DNA of 64,000 nt. It comes from an uncultured Kiloniellaceae bacterium (GTDB lineage Bacteria; Pseudomonadota; Alphaproteobacteria; Kiloniellales; Kiloniellaceae). The notes beneath the pieces are model-generated. The model had not been told where the DNA came from, did no database searches, and saw nothing but the letters and a program-made list of their open reading frames with translations. Every line of letters begins with the position of its first letter. Within the stretch, counting starts at the first letter, position 1. A program made the position numbers and the translations under genes. The stretch is taken from assembly GCA_947493695.1 (NCBI GenBank), contig CANLSF010000001.1:992001-1056000 (forward strand). Reading direction: 5' to 3'. Below, in pieces: positions 34,429-42,950 of this stretch.

Positions 34429-34735
34429 AGCAGTTTCTGTTTCTCGATTTAAAAGGGCAGCGACGTTGTTGGCCGGGGTGCGGAAGTCTCAAAAGACATC
34501 TGAACCGCGGGTTGAGCGCTACAGGTTCCAGGGCGTCAGGGGATCTGCAGCGATCGCCATTGATCCGGCAGCGCCAATGGGTATCATCCGGAAAGATAGG
34601 GGTCAAATCGTGCCCGTTAAAGCCCTAGCAACCTGATTTGCGGTAGAATTCGTTTCTTCCGTCGACGCGCTGGTTTTTAGGGAGTATGGATCGTGGGGCT
34701 GCGAAACTGCAGATGTGTTACGAGGGGGAGTTACC
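34429..34735. other. Divergent intergenic region between the ABC ATPase and CHCC genes
   Basis: These 307 bases have no convincing coding sequence on either strand. They should contain the promoters of both flanking genes. I see no strong hexamer pair; the right end has a clear ribosome site (GGGGGAG) for the zinc-finger gene. Confidence 0.4.
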
Positions 34736-34912
34736 ATGGAACCGGCTGAAACCTTGACCGTTGAGTCCGAAGTCGTTGCCTGTGACGGCGGTAACGGCCC
34801 GCTGGGACATCCCCGCGTTTATCTCAACATGGAGGGCAAGGGCCAAATAGATTGTCCCTATTGCGGCCGCCGCTACGTCCTGGCTGAGGGCGCGGTTTCC
34901 GCAGGGCACTGA
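34736..34912 (+). CDS. CHCC-type zinc-finger protein (NDUFS6-like)
   Basis: A 58-residue cytoplasmic protein. Cys15, then GPLGHPRVYLNMEGKGQIDCPYCGRRYVL gives the C-H-C-C zinc ligands of the family that includes the mitochondrial complex I accessory subunit NDUFS6. The function in bacteria is not firmly known. The ATG at 34736 has GGGGGAG six bases upstream; an in-frame upstream start at 34715 is less likely. Its stop lies 8 bases from the convergent TetR stop. Confidence 0.88.
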   Translation: MEPAETLTVESEVVACDGGNGPLGHPRVYLNMEGKGQIDCPYCGRRYVLAEGAVSAGH

Positions 34913-34920
34913 CAGGGTCG

Positions 34921-35481
34921 CTATTCGTAAGTCAGCCGCTGCTTCAGTCGTTGCAGGCTCCGTTCAAAAACTTCCGGCTGATTGAGACTGCGCGCCAGCA
35001 CGAGTGCCCCCTGAATACCGCCGACCGCTTCCTCTGAGAGGTCACGGGCTCTATCCTCGCTGTGGCCGGCACGGATCAGGCAGGCTTCCAGATCCTCCAC
35101 CCAGGTGCTGAAGTAACCGCGGACCTGCTGCTCGAAGCGCGCACATTCCTGGCCCAGAGCAAAGGCACCGACGAGACAGACGCGGCGGCCCGAGTGGAAG
35201 TAGCTGTCGACCTCGCGAAACATCTTCGCGATTGCCGCGTCCGCATCCGGATCTTCGCGCAGGGGTCTAAAGACTTTTTCCGCGAACCATCTGCTGATTT
35301 CCTGCAACACAGCTTCGGCCATTTCCTCCTTACCACCGGGAAAGAAGTGATAAAGGCTGCCCTTGCCCATCCTGGTCTGCGCGGTAATGACGGACAGGCT
35401 CGTGCCTTCAAACCCATGGGTTCTGAAAACCTCCGCCAGAGCGATCACCGCATCGCTGCGTTCTGAAACCAGTCTTGCCAT
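34921..35481 (-). CDS. TetR-family transcriptional repressor
   Basis: A 186-residue DNA-binding protein. The N-terminal HTH (about 10-55: AEVFRTHGFEGTSLSVITAQTRMGKGSLYHFFPGGKEEMAEA) is canonical, and the C-terminal ligand domain is of the TetR_C_7-like short type. It is divergent from the DUF1348 gene. The 153-base region between them holds two near-identical dyads overlapping its own predicted promoter, so it probably represses both itself and that gene. Confidence 0.9.
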   Translation of the reverse strand: MARLVSERSDAVIALAEVFRTHGFEGTSLSVITAQTRMGKGSLYHFFPGGKEEMAEAVLQEISRWFAEKVFRPLREDPDADAAIAKMFREVDSYFHSGRRVCLVGAFALGQECARFEQQVRGYFSTWVEDLEACLIRAGHSEDRARDLSEEAVGGIQGALVLARSLNQPEVFERSLQRLKQRLTYE

Positions 35482-35559
35482 TTCTTATTCCGATGAGTTC
35501 GCTCGCGTCCGCTCATTTTCCTATGGGATTAAGGCTTGAATTGGAAGTTTTCATCATCA

Positions 35560-35588
35560 ATTGTACCAAACAGTACATAGTGTAACAA
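35560..35588 (-). promoter_or_regulatory. Predicted promoter of the tetR gene
   Basis: On the minus strand TTGTTA (35588-35583) and TACAAT (35565-35560) are separated by 17 bases, matching the consensus at four and five of six positions. Both operator dyads overlap this promoter, which fits autorepression. On the plus strand TATAAT (35593-35598) is a perfect -10 for the divergent gene, though its -35 is weak. Confidence 0.5.
35562..35577. promoter_or_regulatory. Operator 1 in the tetR/DUF1348 divergent region
   Basis: TGTAC-CAAACA-GTACA is an exact 5-base inverted repeat within a 16-base unit. It shares 12 of its 16 positions with operator 2, 19 bases further right, about two helical turns away. 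Confidence 0.55.
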
Positions 35589-35596
35589 ATGGTATA
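35581..35596. promoter_or_regulatory. Operator 2 in the tetR/DUF1348 divergent region
   Basis: TGTAACAAATGGTATA repeats the pattern of operator 1 (TGTA.CAAA..GTA.A) in the same orientation. It overlaps the plus-strand TATAAT box of the DUF1348 gene, so repressor bound here would block that promoter. Confidence 0.5.
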
Positions 35597-35634
35597 ATTC
35601 AAGATTGAGAGCTAACTCAAGAAACGGAGAGAGA

Positions 35635-36063
35635 ATGAGCACGGAACAACGTCCACCCTTACCACCCTTCACCGAAGAGACCGCGAAACAAAAAGTTCAG
35701 GCCGCTGAAGATGCCTGGAACACCCGTGACCCCGAGCGTGTCTCGAAGGCCTACACAATCGATTCCCAATGGCGTAATCGCGCCGAATTTCTGAATGGCC
35801 GGGATGAGATCCGTGATTTTCTGACCCGCAAATGGGAGCGTGAACTCGATTACCGGCTGCGCAAGGAACTCTGGTGTTTCACCGGAAACCGTATCGGTGT
35901 CACCTTTCGCTACGAATGGCATGACGCGTCAGGTCAATGGTTCCGGTCTTACGGCAACGAGCTATGGGAGTTTGATGATAACGGGCTGATGGAAAGACGT
36001 ATCGCCAGCATCAACGATGCGCCGATTGCCGAAGAGGACCGCGAGTTCCGTTGGGAGCGGTAG
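35635..36063 (+). CDS. DUF1348 / nuclear-transport-factor-2-like (SnoaL-fold) protein
   Basis: A 142-residue cytoplasmic protein of the DUF1348 group: [71 protein letters not shown] and [10 protein letters not shown] are near the family consensus. The cone-shaped fold binds small ligands, but no reaction is established. The ATG at 35635 follows GGAGAGAGA. It is controlled, by location, by the divergent TetR repressor, so it probably responds to a xenobiotic or reactive compound (inference). Confidence 0.88.
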   Translation: MSTEQRPPLPPFTEETAKQKVQAAEDAWNTRDPERVSKAYTIDSQWRNRAEFLNGRDEIRDFLTRKWERELDYRLRKELWCFTGNRIGVTFRYEWHDASGQWFRSYGNELWEFDDNGLMERRIASINDAPIAEEDREFRWER

Positions 36064-36177
36064 GGCAAAAGCCGGCGTGAAGGTTCTGCGTTGTGTCCTA
36101 TTTGTGGCAGGGTGATCTTGTTGGATGAGACGTTCGTATCTCCCTGCAAGTCAACAGAAATCCCGAGGAGGACGAAC

Positions 36178-36663
36178 GTGAAACAGTTACGCCTTTCCCT
36201 TATTGCTACGCTTGCTGCCTTACCTCTGCTCTTTGGTGGTCTTGCCGCCAAAGCCGCTGATATTGTCGATACCGCTGTCGAGGCGGGACAGTTCAAGACA
36301 CTCGTTGCTGCGGTGCAGGCTGCTGACCTGGTCGAGACTTTGAAGGGCGATGGTCCTTTCACGGTCTTCGCGCCGACAGATGAAGCCTTTGCAAAGCTTC
36401 CCGAGGGTACGGTCGACGATTTGTTGAAGCCGGAGAACAAAGATCAGCTCATCGCGATCCTGACCTATCATGTTGTGCCGGGAAAGATCATGTCCGGTGA
36501 TATTGCCGGCAAGACTGCCGATGTCGAAACAGTTCAGGGCAGCACACTTGCGGTCGATGCCATGGATGGCGTCAAGGTCGATACGGCGACGGTGATCAGC
36601 GCAGATATCGAGACATCGAACGGTGTCATCCACGTCATCGATACGGTCGTGCTTCCGAAGTAA
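36178..36663 (+). CDS. Exported fasciclin (FAS1) domain protein
   Basis: A 161-residue secreted adhesion-type protein. A Sec signal ([22 protein letters not shown]) precedes one FAS1 domain with [39 protein letters not shown] (H1 box) and [10 protein letters not shown], ending in [13 protein letters not shown] (H2 box). GTG 36178 is the start: GAGGAGG lies directly upstream, whereas an in-frame TTG/ATG reading from 36091 would add a Cys-rich leader. A strong terminator follows. Confidence 0.92.
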   Translation: MKQLRLSLIATLAALPLLFGGLAAKAADIVDTAVEAGQFKTLVAAVQAADLVETLKGDGPFTVFAPTDEAFAKLPEGTVDDLLKPENKDQLIAILTYHVVPGKIMSGDIAGKTADVETVQGSTLAVDAMDGVKVDTATVISADIETSNGVIHVIDTVVLPK

Positions 36664-36686
36664 CGCCGACTTCATATTCGAAGAAG

Positions 36687-36717
36687 AAAGGCCGGCTCAT
36701 CGCCGGCCTTTTTTTGT
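36687..36717 (+). terminator. Intrinsic terminator after the fasciclin gene
   Basis: AAAGGCCGGC and GCCGGCCTTT form a perfect 10-base stem with a 5-base loop, followed by a run of T residues. It lies about 25 bases past the stop and separates the gene from the HD hydrolase gene. The T-run on both strands would also let it work for any minus-strand transcript. Confidence 0.9.
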
Positions 36718-36760
36718 TATGCTCCTGCACCCAGCAATATCTCTGTCAGGGCATAAAAAC

Positions 36761-37384
36761 ATGAACTCCGTCACACCTATCCTGGATCTGTTGAAGCTTG
36801 CGGAGGGTCTGAAGCGGGAACTGCGCCATAGCTGGCTATCCGATGGACGGCGCGAATCGGTCGCCGAACATTCTTGGCAGATGGCACTGATGGCCATGGT
36901 TATGCACCGGCATCTTGAACATCCGGTGGATCTCAGCCGGACCCTTCAGATGATCATCGTCCATGATCTGGTAGAGGCCGAAGTCGGGGATGTGCCCTTT
37001 TTCGAGACCGGCGAGCGCAAGAAAAAGAAGGCGGAACGCGAAGCTGCCGCGATGGAAAGGATCCGTGGGCTGCTTGGCGGCGATGGCGGAATGGATCTTG
37101 CTGAACTCTGGTGGGAATTTGAGGCCAGAGAGACGCCGGAGGCCAAATTCGCCGGTGCGCTTGATAACCTTGAAGTTCAGCTTCAGCACAATCTGGCGGA
37201 TTTCTCGACCTGGGAAGAGATCGAATACGGTCTCGTCTACAACAAGATGGAGAAACCCTGTGCCCACGACGCGTTTCTGCGGGCCATGAGCACAGCGATT
37301 CAGCAGCAAGCAGAGCAAAAAATGCTATCTGCAGGGGTAGATGTGGAGTCGGTCAAAGCCGGCTTGGCTCCGAAGGATACTTAA
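36761..37384 (+). CDS. HD-domain hydrolase (YfbR/HDDC2-like 5'-deoxynucleotidase)
   Basis: A 207-residue cytoplasmic metal-dependent phosphohydrolase, related to YfbR which removes phosphate from deoxyribonucleoside 5'-monophosphates. The metal ligands are visible: RESVAEHSWQMALMAMV (His), then IIVHDLVEAEVGDVP (His-Asp pair), with a later Asp in GALDNLEVQLQHNLADFS. The ATG at 36761 has AGGG about 9 bases upstream. It follows the fasciclin terminator, so it has its own promoter. The substrate is inferred from the family. Confidence 0.85.
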   Translation: MNSVTPILDLLKLAEGLKRELRHSWLSDGRRESVAEHSWQMALMAMVMHRHLEHPVDLSRTLQMIIVHDLVEAEVGDVPFFETGERKKKKAEREAAAMERIRGLLGGDGGMDLAELWWEFEARETPEAKFAGALDNLEVQLQHNLADFSTWEEIEYGLVYNKMEKPCAHDAFLRAMSTAIQQQAEQKMLSAGVDVESVKAGLAPKDT

Positions 37385-37539
37385 GATAAAGAAACCCCTG
37401 GGTGGACAAATTCTGGCGGCTGCGCAACGTTAAGGGGTGGAAAATTGCTCCAACCGGCGGCATAATTACCGGATCAGGATGCCCTGTAGGTTAAGCACTT
37501 CCTGATCTTTATCGGCGTACCGGGTTCGGAGTTAGAGCG

Positions 37540-39816
37540 ATGTTATGGCGTGCCTTCTGCGGGGGCTTGGCGATTACGGCTGGCGTGGCGTCGTCGTCTG
37601 TCGAGGCGATGCCAAGGTTTGATGTGGTTCCTCATCAAAACCCTGCTACAGCACTAACTTTGATTGGTCTGGCAGAGGATTTCGAACACGACGGCAGTCA
37701 TCGGAAAAATCTATACTCGTTCGCATTTTATCAAAGAGGTGCCGCCCAGGGTGATGCGGAAGCGCAGTACGAACTCGCGCGCCACTACTATTATGCCTGG
37801 GACGTTGAAAAGAACCTTCCCGCGGCAATACGTTATCTGCGGTTGTCCGTTGCGCAGGGAAATGCCCAGGCTCAGGGACTTCTGGGACGCTTCTATGAAG
37901 ATGGTGAAGGTGTAGAGCAGGACTATGGCGAAGCTGCACGCCTGTATCGCCTGGCCGCAGACCAGGGCGACTATTATGGTCAAAGCTCTCTCGCATATCT
38001 CTACGAAATCGGTAAAGGCGTTCCCCAGGATTACGGTGAGGCTGTCAGGCTATACCGATTTGCTGTTTCGCAGGGTGAAGCCTATGCCCAAAGCAATCTT
38101 GCCGATCTGTACTATTACGGCAGAGGTGTAGAACAGGACTACAGTCAGGCGGCCAAGCTATACAAGCTGGCTGCCGACCAGGATTTTGCCGTCAGTCAGG
38201 GTTCTCTCGGGTATCTCTACGAAATGGGTAGAGGTGTGCCTCAAAGTTACATGGAGGCCGCCAGGCTCTATAAGCTTGCGGCCGATCAGGGCAGCTCTTA
38301 CGCGCTCACCAATCTCGGCGACCTCTATTATGACGGGCATGGTGTTGACCAGGATTTTACCGAGGCTGCTCGGCTCTTTGCCTTGGCCGCTGAAGAAAAT
38401 TATGCGCGCGCACAGGATTATCTCGGTTATCTCCACGAATTCGGAGAAGGGGTCCCTCAGGACTATAAGGAGGCTGCCCGCTATTACCGTCTTGCGGCGG
38501 ACCAGGGCCGCGCCAACGCGCAGGCCAATCTGGCCGACCTCTATTACACTGGAAAAGGGGTCAAAAAAGACTATTCCGAAGCAGCAAAGATGTTCCGCTT
38601 GGCGGCTGAGCAGGGTAACGCCCGGGCGCAGAATTACCTGGCTTACCAATACGAAAGGGGGCGAGGTGTTGCGCAAGATTATGTCGAAGCTGCGCGGCTC
38701 TATCGTCTTGCTGCAGATCAGGGACGCGTAAATGCTCAGACCAACCTCGGCGATCTCTACTATGACGGACACGGTGTCGAGCAAAGCTTTGTTGAAGCGG
38801 CCAAGCTCTACAGATTAGCTGTAGATCAGAATTACGCGCGCGCTCAATATGACCTTGGCTATCTTCACGAACATGGCGAAGGCGTTGCAAAGGATTATGT
38901 CGAGGCGGCGCGTCTCTATCACCTGGCGGCGGAACAAGGCCATGCGTCAGCGCAGGTCGGTCTCGCCGATTTCTATTACTACGGAGACGGCGTCGCGCAG
39001 GATTATGTCGAGGCAGCTCGACTTTACCGCCTCGCAGCTGACCAGGGTTCTGAATCAGCCCAGATTTCGCTCGGATACCAATATGAAGTCGGCAAAGGTG
39101 TGACGCAGAATTTTGTGTCGGCAGTGCGCTGGTATCGGGCAGCGGCTGATCAGGGCGACCCACTTGCGCAAACCAATCTTGCCAACATGTATTATCGTGG
39201 TGATGGAGTCGGACAGGATTTTGTTCAAGCCGGAATACTTTACGCCCTGGCGGCAAATAACGGCAATGTCGATGCGCAAACCAGCCTGGGAGACCTCTAC
39301 AGCGACGGCCTGGGTGTCGAGCAAGACTTAGCTGAGGCAGCGTTACGGTATGGGCAAGCTGCTGACCAGGGCTCGGCTTATGCACGTTACAGGTTAGCCC
39401 TTGCCTACAATCTGGGTTCCGGGGTCCCGAAAGACGACCTGGAGGCTGTTCGGCTTCTTCGGCTTGCTTCGAATGCCAACCACACGGACTCGCAGATCCT
39501 TCTGGCAAAGTTCTACGAGGACGGAACCGGTGTTGAGCAAGATTTCTCTGAAGCCTTACGCTTGTACCGGCTCGCAGCGGATCGAGGTAGCGGCGAAGGG
39601 CAGGCTGGTCTCGCGAATCTCTATGACCAGGGTCTGGGCGTTAAACAAGACCTCGCCGAAGCAATCCGTCTTTATCGCATGGCCGCAGAACAGGATGTTG
39701 CGCTGGCGCAAGCCAGACTGGGACGAGCCTATCTGATGGGACGCGGGGTCCAGACAGATGCCGATGAAGCAAAATTCTGGTTTGCTAAGGCCTCGAGGAG
39801 CTATGGTCGGCAATGA
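37540..39816 (+). CDS. Exported Sel1-like repeat (SLR) protein, about 19 repeats
   Basis: A 758-residue secreted or envelope alpha-solenoid for protein-protein contacts. A Sec signal (CGGLAITAGVASSSVEA) is followed from about residue 70 by some 19 repeats of 36 residues, each with the core GxGVxQDYxEAARLYRLAADQG. Repeats 3-14 alternate between a LGYLYE type and a LADLYY type, and repeats 6-9 look like a direct copy of 10-13. Known SLR proteins act as adaptors in polysaccharide synthesis, signalling and secretion; the neighbouring polysaccharide region fits this, but no partner is shown. A terminator follows at 39825. Confidence 0.9.
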   Translation: MLWRAFCGGLAITAGVASSSVEAMPRFDVVPHQNPATALTLIGLAEDFEHDGSHRKNLYSFAFYQRGAAQGDAEAQYELARHYYYAWDVEKNLPAAIRYLRLSVAQGNAQAQGLLGRFYEDGEGVEQDYGEAARLYRLAADQGDYYGQSSLAYLYEIGKGVPQDYGEAVRLYRFAVSQGEAYAQSNLADLYYYGRGVEQDYSQAAKLYKLAADQDFAVSQGSLGYLYEMGRGVPQSYMEAARLYKLAADQGSSYALTNLGDLYYDGHGVDQDFTEAARLFALAAEENYARAQDYLGYLHEFGEGVPQDYKEAARYYRLAADQGRANAQANLADLYYTGKGVKKDYSEAAKMFRLAAEQGNARAQNYLAYQYERGRGVAQDYVEAARLYRLAADQGRVNAQTNLGDLYYDGHGVEQSFVEAAKLYRLAVDQNYARAQYDLGYLHEHGEGVAKDYVEAARLYHLAAEQGHASAQVGLADFYYYGDGVAQDYVEAARLYRLAADQGSESAQISLGYQYEVGKGVTQNFVSAVRWYRAAADQGDPLAQTNLANMYYRGDGVGQDFVQAGILYALAANNGNVDAQTSLGDLYSDGLGVEQDLAEAALRYGQAADQGSAYARYRLALAYNLGSGVPKDDLEAVRLLRLASNANHTDSQILLAKFYEDGTGVEQDFSEALRLYRLAADRGSGEGQAGLANLYDQGLGVKQDLAEAIRLYRMAAEQDVALAQARLGRAYLMGRGVQTDADEAKFWFAKASRSYGRQ

Positions 39817-40186
39817 GCTTTTTACCCGGGTCTTCTTGAAGCCGGGCTTTTACCTTAACCAAAATTTTTAGCTTTCCGGATAGTGTCTGACCATGATCTT
39901 TGGCGTAAAGGTCACGGAAAATTCAAAGCAGAGACAGTGAGTATTCCGAGACACCTGCAAGATTCGGTGTGCCTGTAGACAAAACAGATTGAGTACGACC
40001 TGGACAGAGGTCGCGGAGTAGTTTGCTTCTTTTGCTAAATGATATTGCGACAGGGACTGGATTTACGGTTGGTTTTCGACCTATTTTGCGTCTCTGCCGG
40101 TTTGATCACTGGATCGGCGAACCTGAATGTTCCTGTCCCGCCTTTAAAGCAAGGAATGCGACGCTGTCGGCGCGCCGTGAAAATTT
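39817..40186. other. Intergenic region before the flippase gene
   Basis: These 370 bases hold the terminator of the SLR gene at the left end; the rest is moderately A/T-rich with no coding sequence I can support (short frames lack codon bias or similarity). It must contain the start of the polysaccharide flippase transcript. Confidence 0.4.
39825..39851 (+). terminator. Intrinsic terminator of the SLR gene
   Basis: CCCGG + CTTC pairs with GAAG + CCGGG around a two-base loop, with a two-base bulge, followed by CTTTT. It starts 9 bases after the stop codon. Confidence 0.65.
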
Positions 40187-41644
40187 ATGACGAGTGTCCG
40201 GATTTCACTGCTGATTTCCCTGGCGGAAAAGTACTCCGTTACGGTCATCAATATCATCTCGACCGTGATCATCGCACGGTTGCTCACACCGCTTGAAATC
40301 GGGGTTTACTCTGTTGGACTGGCGTTTGTCGCGATTGCTCACACCCTGCGCGATTTCGGGGTCGGAAACTATCTGATCCAGGAAAAGGATCTGACCGAAG
40401 ACCGCATTCGCACTGCGGCAGGGGTGACGCTGCTGCTGGCCTGGTCACTCGCTCTTCTGCTGGCTTTGGGCAGCGGCCTCATCTCTGAAATCTACAGCAA
40501 GCCCGAGATGCGCTCTGTCCTTCTGATCCTGAGCTTGAGCTTTGTGATCATTCCCTTCAGCTCACCCACTCTGGCCCTTCTCAGGCGTGATATGGCGTTT
40601 AAGGCGCTCTATCAAATCCGGATTGTCAGCGCGATTGTCCATTCCAGCGTGGCTGTGGTCCTGGCTTGGTTGGGGTACAGCTTCGAAAGTCTGGCCTGGG
40701 CCTCTCTTGCCGGGGTGAGCACCACGGCGATCATTGCCGCATTTCATCGGCCGAAGATGGGCATTATCTGGCCGAACCTTGTTGAATGGCGCCATGTTGC
40801 ATCCTTTGGCGGGAAATCAAGCCTGGATGCCCTGATTACGCAGATCGGCATGAATGCCATCGATTTGATTGGGGGACGTCTTCTGGGTTTTGCAGCGGTC
40901 GGGATCTTCAGCCGCGCACAGGGTTTGATATCGATGTTCTCGCGCGAGTTCACCAGTGCGGTCGGGCAGGTTGCATTGCCAGCTTTCGCGGCTGGTCACC
41001 GCGCAGGACTAGACCTGAAGGAACCTTACCTGAAAGCGGTCGGGACACTCACCCTGTTCGCCTGGCCGTTTTACGGATTTCTAGCCTTCATGGCCTATCC
41101 GATCATCCGCATTATGTTCGGTGATCAGTGGGACGCCGCCGTTCCTCTTGTGCAGATTCTGGCAGTTGCCGGTGTATCTGCTTCAACCTGGGCGCTCTGT
41201 GGTCAGATCTTGCTCGGTATGGGAAAGATCAACGAACTTCTGAAGGCACAGATCATCCTCCAGACGACCCGAGTGATTATTGTTTTCATCGGCGCCAGCT
41301 ATTCAATCACACACGTGGCAGTCGGCCAGATCGTGTTCTATGTTTTTACCTATTTCGTTTTTTACCGCGCTCTGAAACCGCTGATTTATATTACGAATAT
41401 GGACATCCTGCGCGCGACCTGGAAAAGCGCGATGGTGGCCGTCATCAGTTCAATTGTACCGGCTTTTGCACTGTTTTATATGCAACCGGGACCCGACAAC
41501 CTATGGCCCCCATTGATGGTTGCCTGCTGCGGGATGGGGACCGGCTGGCTTGCCGGCATATACCTTTTCAAGCATGAATTCGGCGAAGAGATCACCAATG
41601 CTTACCACTCAACGCTCGAGAAATTCGGCTTAGCCAAATCCTGA
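40187..41644 (+). CDS. Polysaccharide flippase (Wzx/MOP family)
   Basis: A 485-residue inner-membrane transporter that flips lipid-linked oligosaccharide units. It has about 14 hydrophobic segments and the family pattern: LISLAEKYSVTVINIISTVIIARLLTPLEIGVYSVGLAF at the start, GNYLIQEKDL, and FGGKSSLDALITQIGMNAIDLIGGRLLG. It begins with ATG 40187 with no strong ribosome site. Two glycosyltransferase genes lie convergently downstream, 12 bases away, consistent with one polysaccharide locus transcribed in both directions. Confidence 0.87.
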   Translation: MTSVRISLLISLAEKYSVTVINIISTVIIARLLTPLEIGVYSVGLAFVAIAHTLRDFGVGNYLIQEKDLTEDRIRTAAGVTLLLAWSLALLLALGSGLISEIYSKPEMRSVLLILSLSFVIIPFSSPTLALLRRDMAFKALYQIRIVSAIVHSSVAVVLAWLGYSFESLAWASLAGVSTTAIIAAFHRPKMGIIWPNLVEWRHVASFGGKSSLDALITQIGMNAIDLIGGRLLGFAAVGIFSRAQGLISMFSREFTSAVGQVALPAFAAGHRAGLDLKEPYLKAVGTLTLFAWPFYGFLAFMAYPIIRIMFGDQWDAAVPLVQILAVAGVSASTWALCGQILLGMGKINELLKAQIILQTTRVIIVFIGASYSITHVAVGQIVFYVFTYFVFYRALKPLIYITNMDILRATWKSAMVAVISSIVPAFALFYMQPGPDNLWPPLMVACCGMGTGWLAGIYLFKHEFGEEITNAYHSTLEKFGLAKS

Positions 41645-41656
41645 AGCAGCGGCTGG

Positions 41657-42742
41657 TTATGAGAAGCTGACCCGGCAGTCTTCACAGATTCCGATCACTT
41701 TGCGGATCAGAGTTTCAGGCTGAATAGCATCGCGCCGCCCGTATTCTAGGGCGGTAGCCGCGTAGCTTTCATACCTTTTCTGATCATCCCAGATTTCGGC
41801 CAGTGCGTCCGTCCAGTCTTCAGGGGCGCCGTTCGGGTCGACCAGCAGGCCGCCCGGACCGACTGACTCCGGCAGGCCACCTGACTTGCTGGCGATAACT
41901 GGAATGCCGCTGCAATGGGCTTCGGTGACAATTCTTCCCCAGGCCTCCACCCATGTCTCGGACGCAGCCTGGCTTGGTGCCAGCACAATTCGCGCATTGG
42001 CATAAACCTTACGCATATCACTTTGTCTGGGGACCCAGCGAATATTGCCGAGCGCGCGGGCACGGGATTGATATTCGGCCAGGAGGTCGTCGTTGAGGGG
42101 CCAGCCTTCGACGAAATCAAAAGGAATATCAGGTCGGCGTTCCGCCATCATGAACGCGGTTTCAGAACCCTTAAAAGGGTGCGGATTCACGAAAACCACC
42201 GCCTGTCGGCTGGTTTCTGTCCGATAGGCCTCCGGTCTGACCAGCGGCGGGGCAACAGGCACCGTTATGCCGTAGCGGTCGGCGAAAGCATCGGCGGTAA
42301 ACTGGGAGTTTGCGATATATCGCAGGCGCGGCAGGCTCTCGACATCGCCGCCGAGTTTGTTGAACAGCGTGTCCCGCAGATAGACGATAGAGGGAATCCC
42401 GCGATCTAGCAGAAGGCTGGCAAACTCCAGCGGCTTTCCGGCCTGAAGAATGGCAACATCGGGTCGGAAGCGCTCTGCGATTTCCTCGACGCCCGTTTCC
42501 GGCAGCCAGCCCCGATAGACGGGGTAGCCCATGGCACGGTCCATTGGAAACTTGTGATGTCTGAAGATCTTGCGCTGCAGGCGATTCTTCAGGCCAAGCC
42601 ATCCGTCCGGCTCAATTGAAGACAGCACTGCGGGCTCAATACCCTGCTTTTGCATTTCGATGCAAAGATCATGAGTGCTGGATTCTGATCCACCGGCCCG
42701 TTGCGGCAGGTAACTGTGGCCGGTCCCGAAAAGTATGCGCAT
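41657..42742 (-). CDS. Glycosyltransferase family 4 (GT-B fold)
   Basis: A 361-residue cytoplasmic or membrane-associated enzyme that would add a sugar to the growing unit. The N-terminus ILFGTGHSYLPQRAGGSESSTHDLC is the acceptor domain. The donor-binding end has PSQAASETWVEAWGRIVTEAHCSGIPVIASKSGGLPESVGPGGLLVD, with the E-x7-E motif of the GT4 family. ATG start. It follows the GT2 gene in the same direction after 208 bases. The sugar is not predictable. Confidence 0.87.
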   Translation of the reverse strand: MRILFGTGHSYLPQRAGGSESSTHDLCIEMQKQGIEPAVLSSIEPDGWLGLKNRLQRKIFRHHKFPMDRAMGYPVYRGWLPETGVEEIAERFRPDVAILQAGKPLEFASLLLDRGIPSIVYLRDTLFNKLGGDVESLPRLRYIANSQFTADAFADRYGITVPVAPPLVRPEAYRTETSRQAVVFVNPHPFKGSETAFMMAERRPDIPFDFVEGWPLNDDLLAEYQSRARALGNIRWVPRQSDMRKVYANARIVLAPSQAASETWVEAWGRIVTEAHCSGIPVIASKSGGLPESVGPGGLLVDPNGAPEDWTDALAEIWDDQKRYESYAATALEYGRRDAIQPETLIRKVIGICEDCRVSFS

Positions 42743-42950
42743 AAAAGATCCCGTAATCTATACCCAGACTGCATGCAGCCCGGACCCTGTCAGAAAATAG
42801 TTGATATCTGTTTTGGCGTCGGAGGCGTCACTTATAAATCAAAGCCCAAGTTCAATCCGCAGAATATTGTATGATTAGAATAACTTCCCTGAACCGAATC
42901 TCAGCGCGTGATCACCTGCCCTGGCGTCGCAGCCAATAAGGCCGCCGGAC

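Noticed and set aside
37735-39780. A regular DNA repeat with a period of about 108 bases, as in a CRISPR or satellite
   Set aside because: It is the coding repeat of the Sel1 protein (36 residues per unit) with diverged copies, and has no short identical repeats or spacers.
40039-40296. A plus-strand frame of 85 residues before the flippase
   Set aside because: It overlaps the flippase start in another frame and has no similarity or ribosome site.
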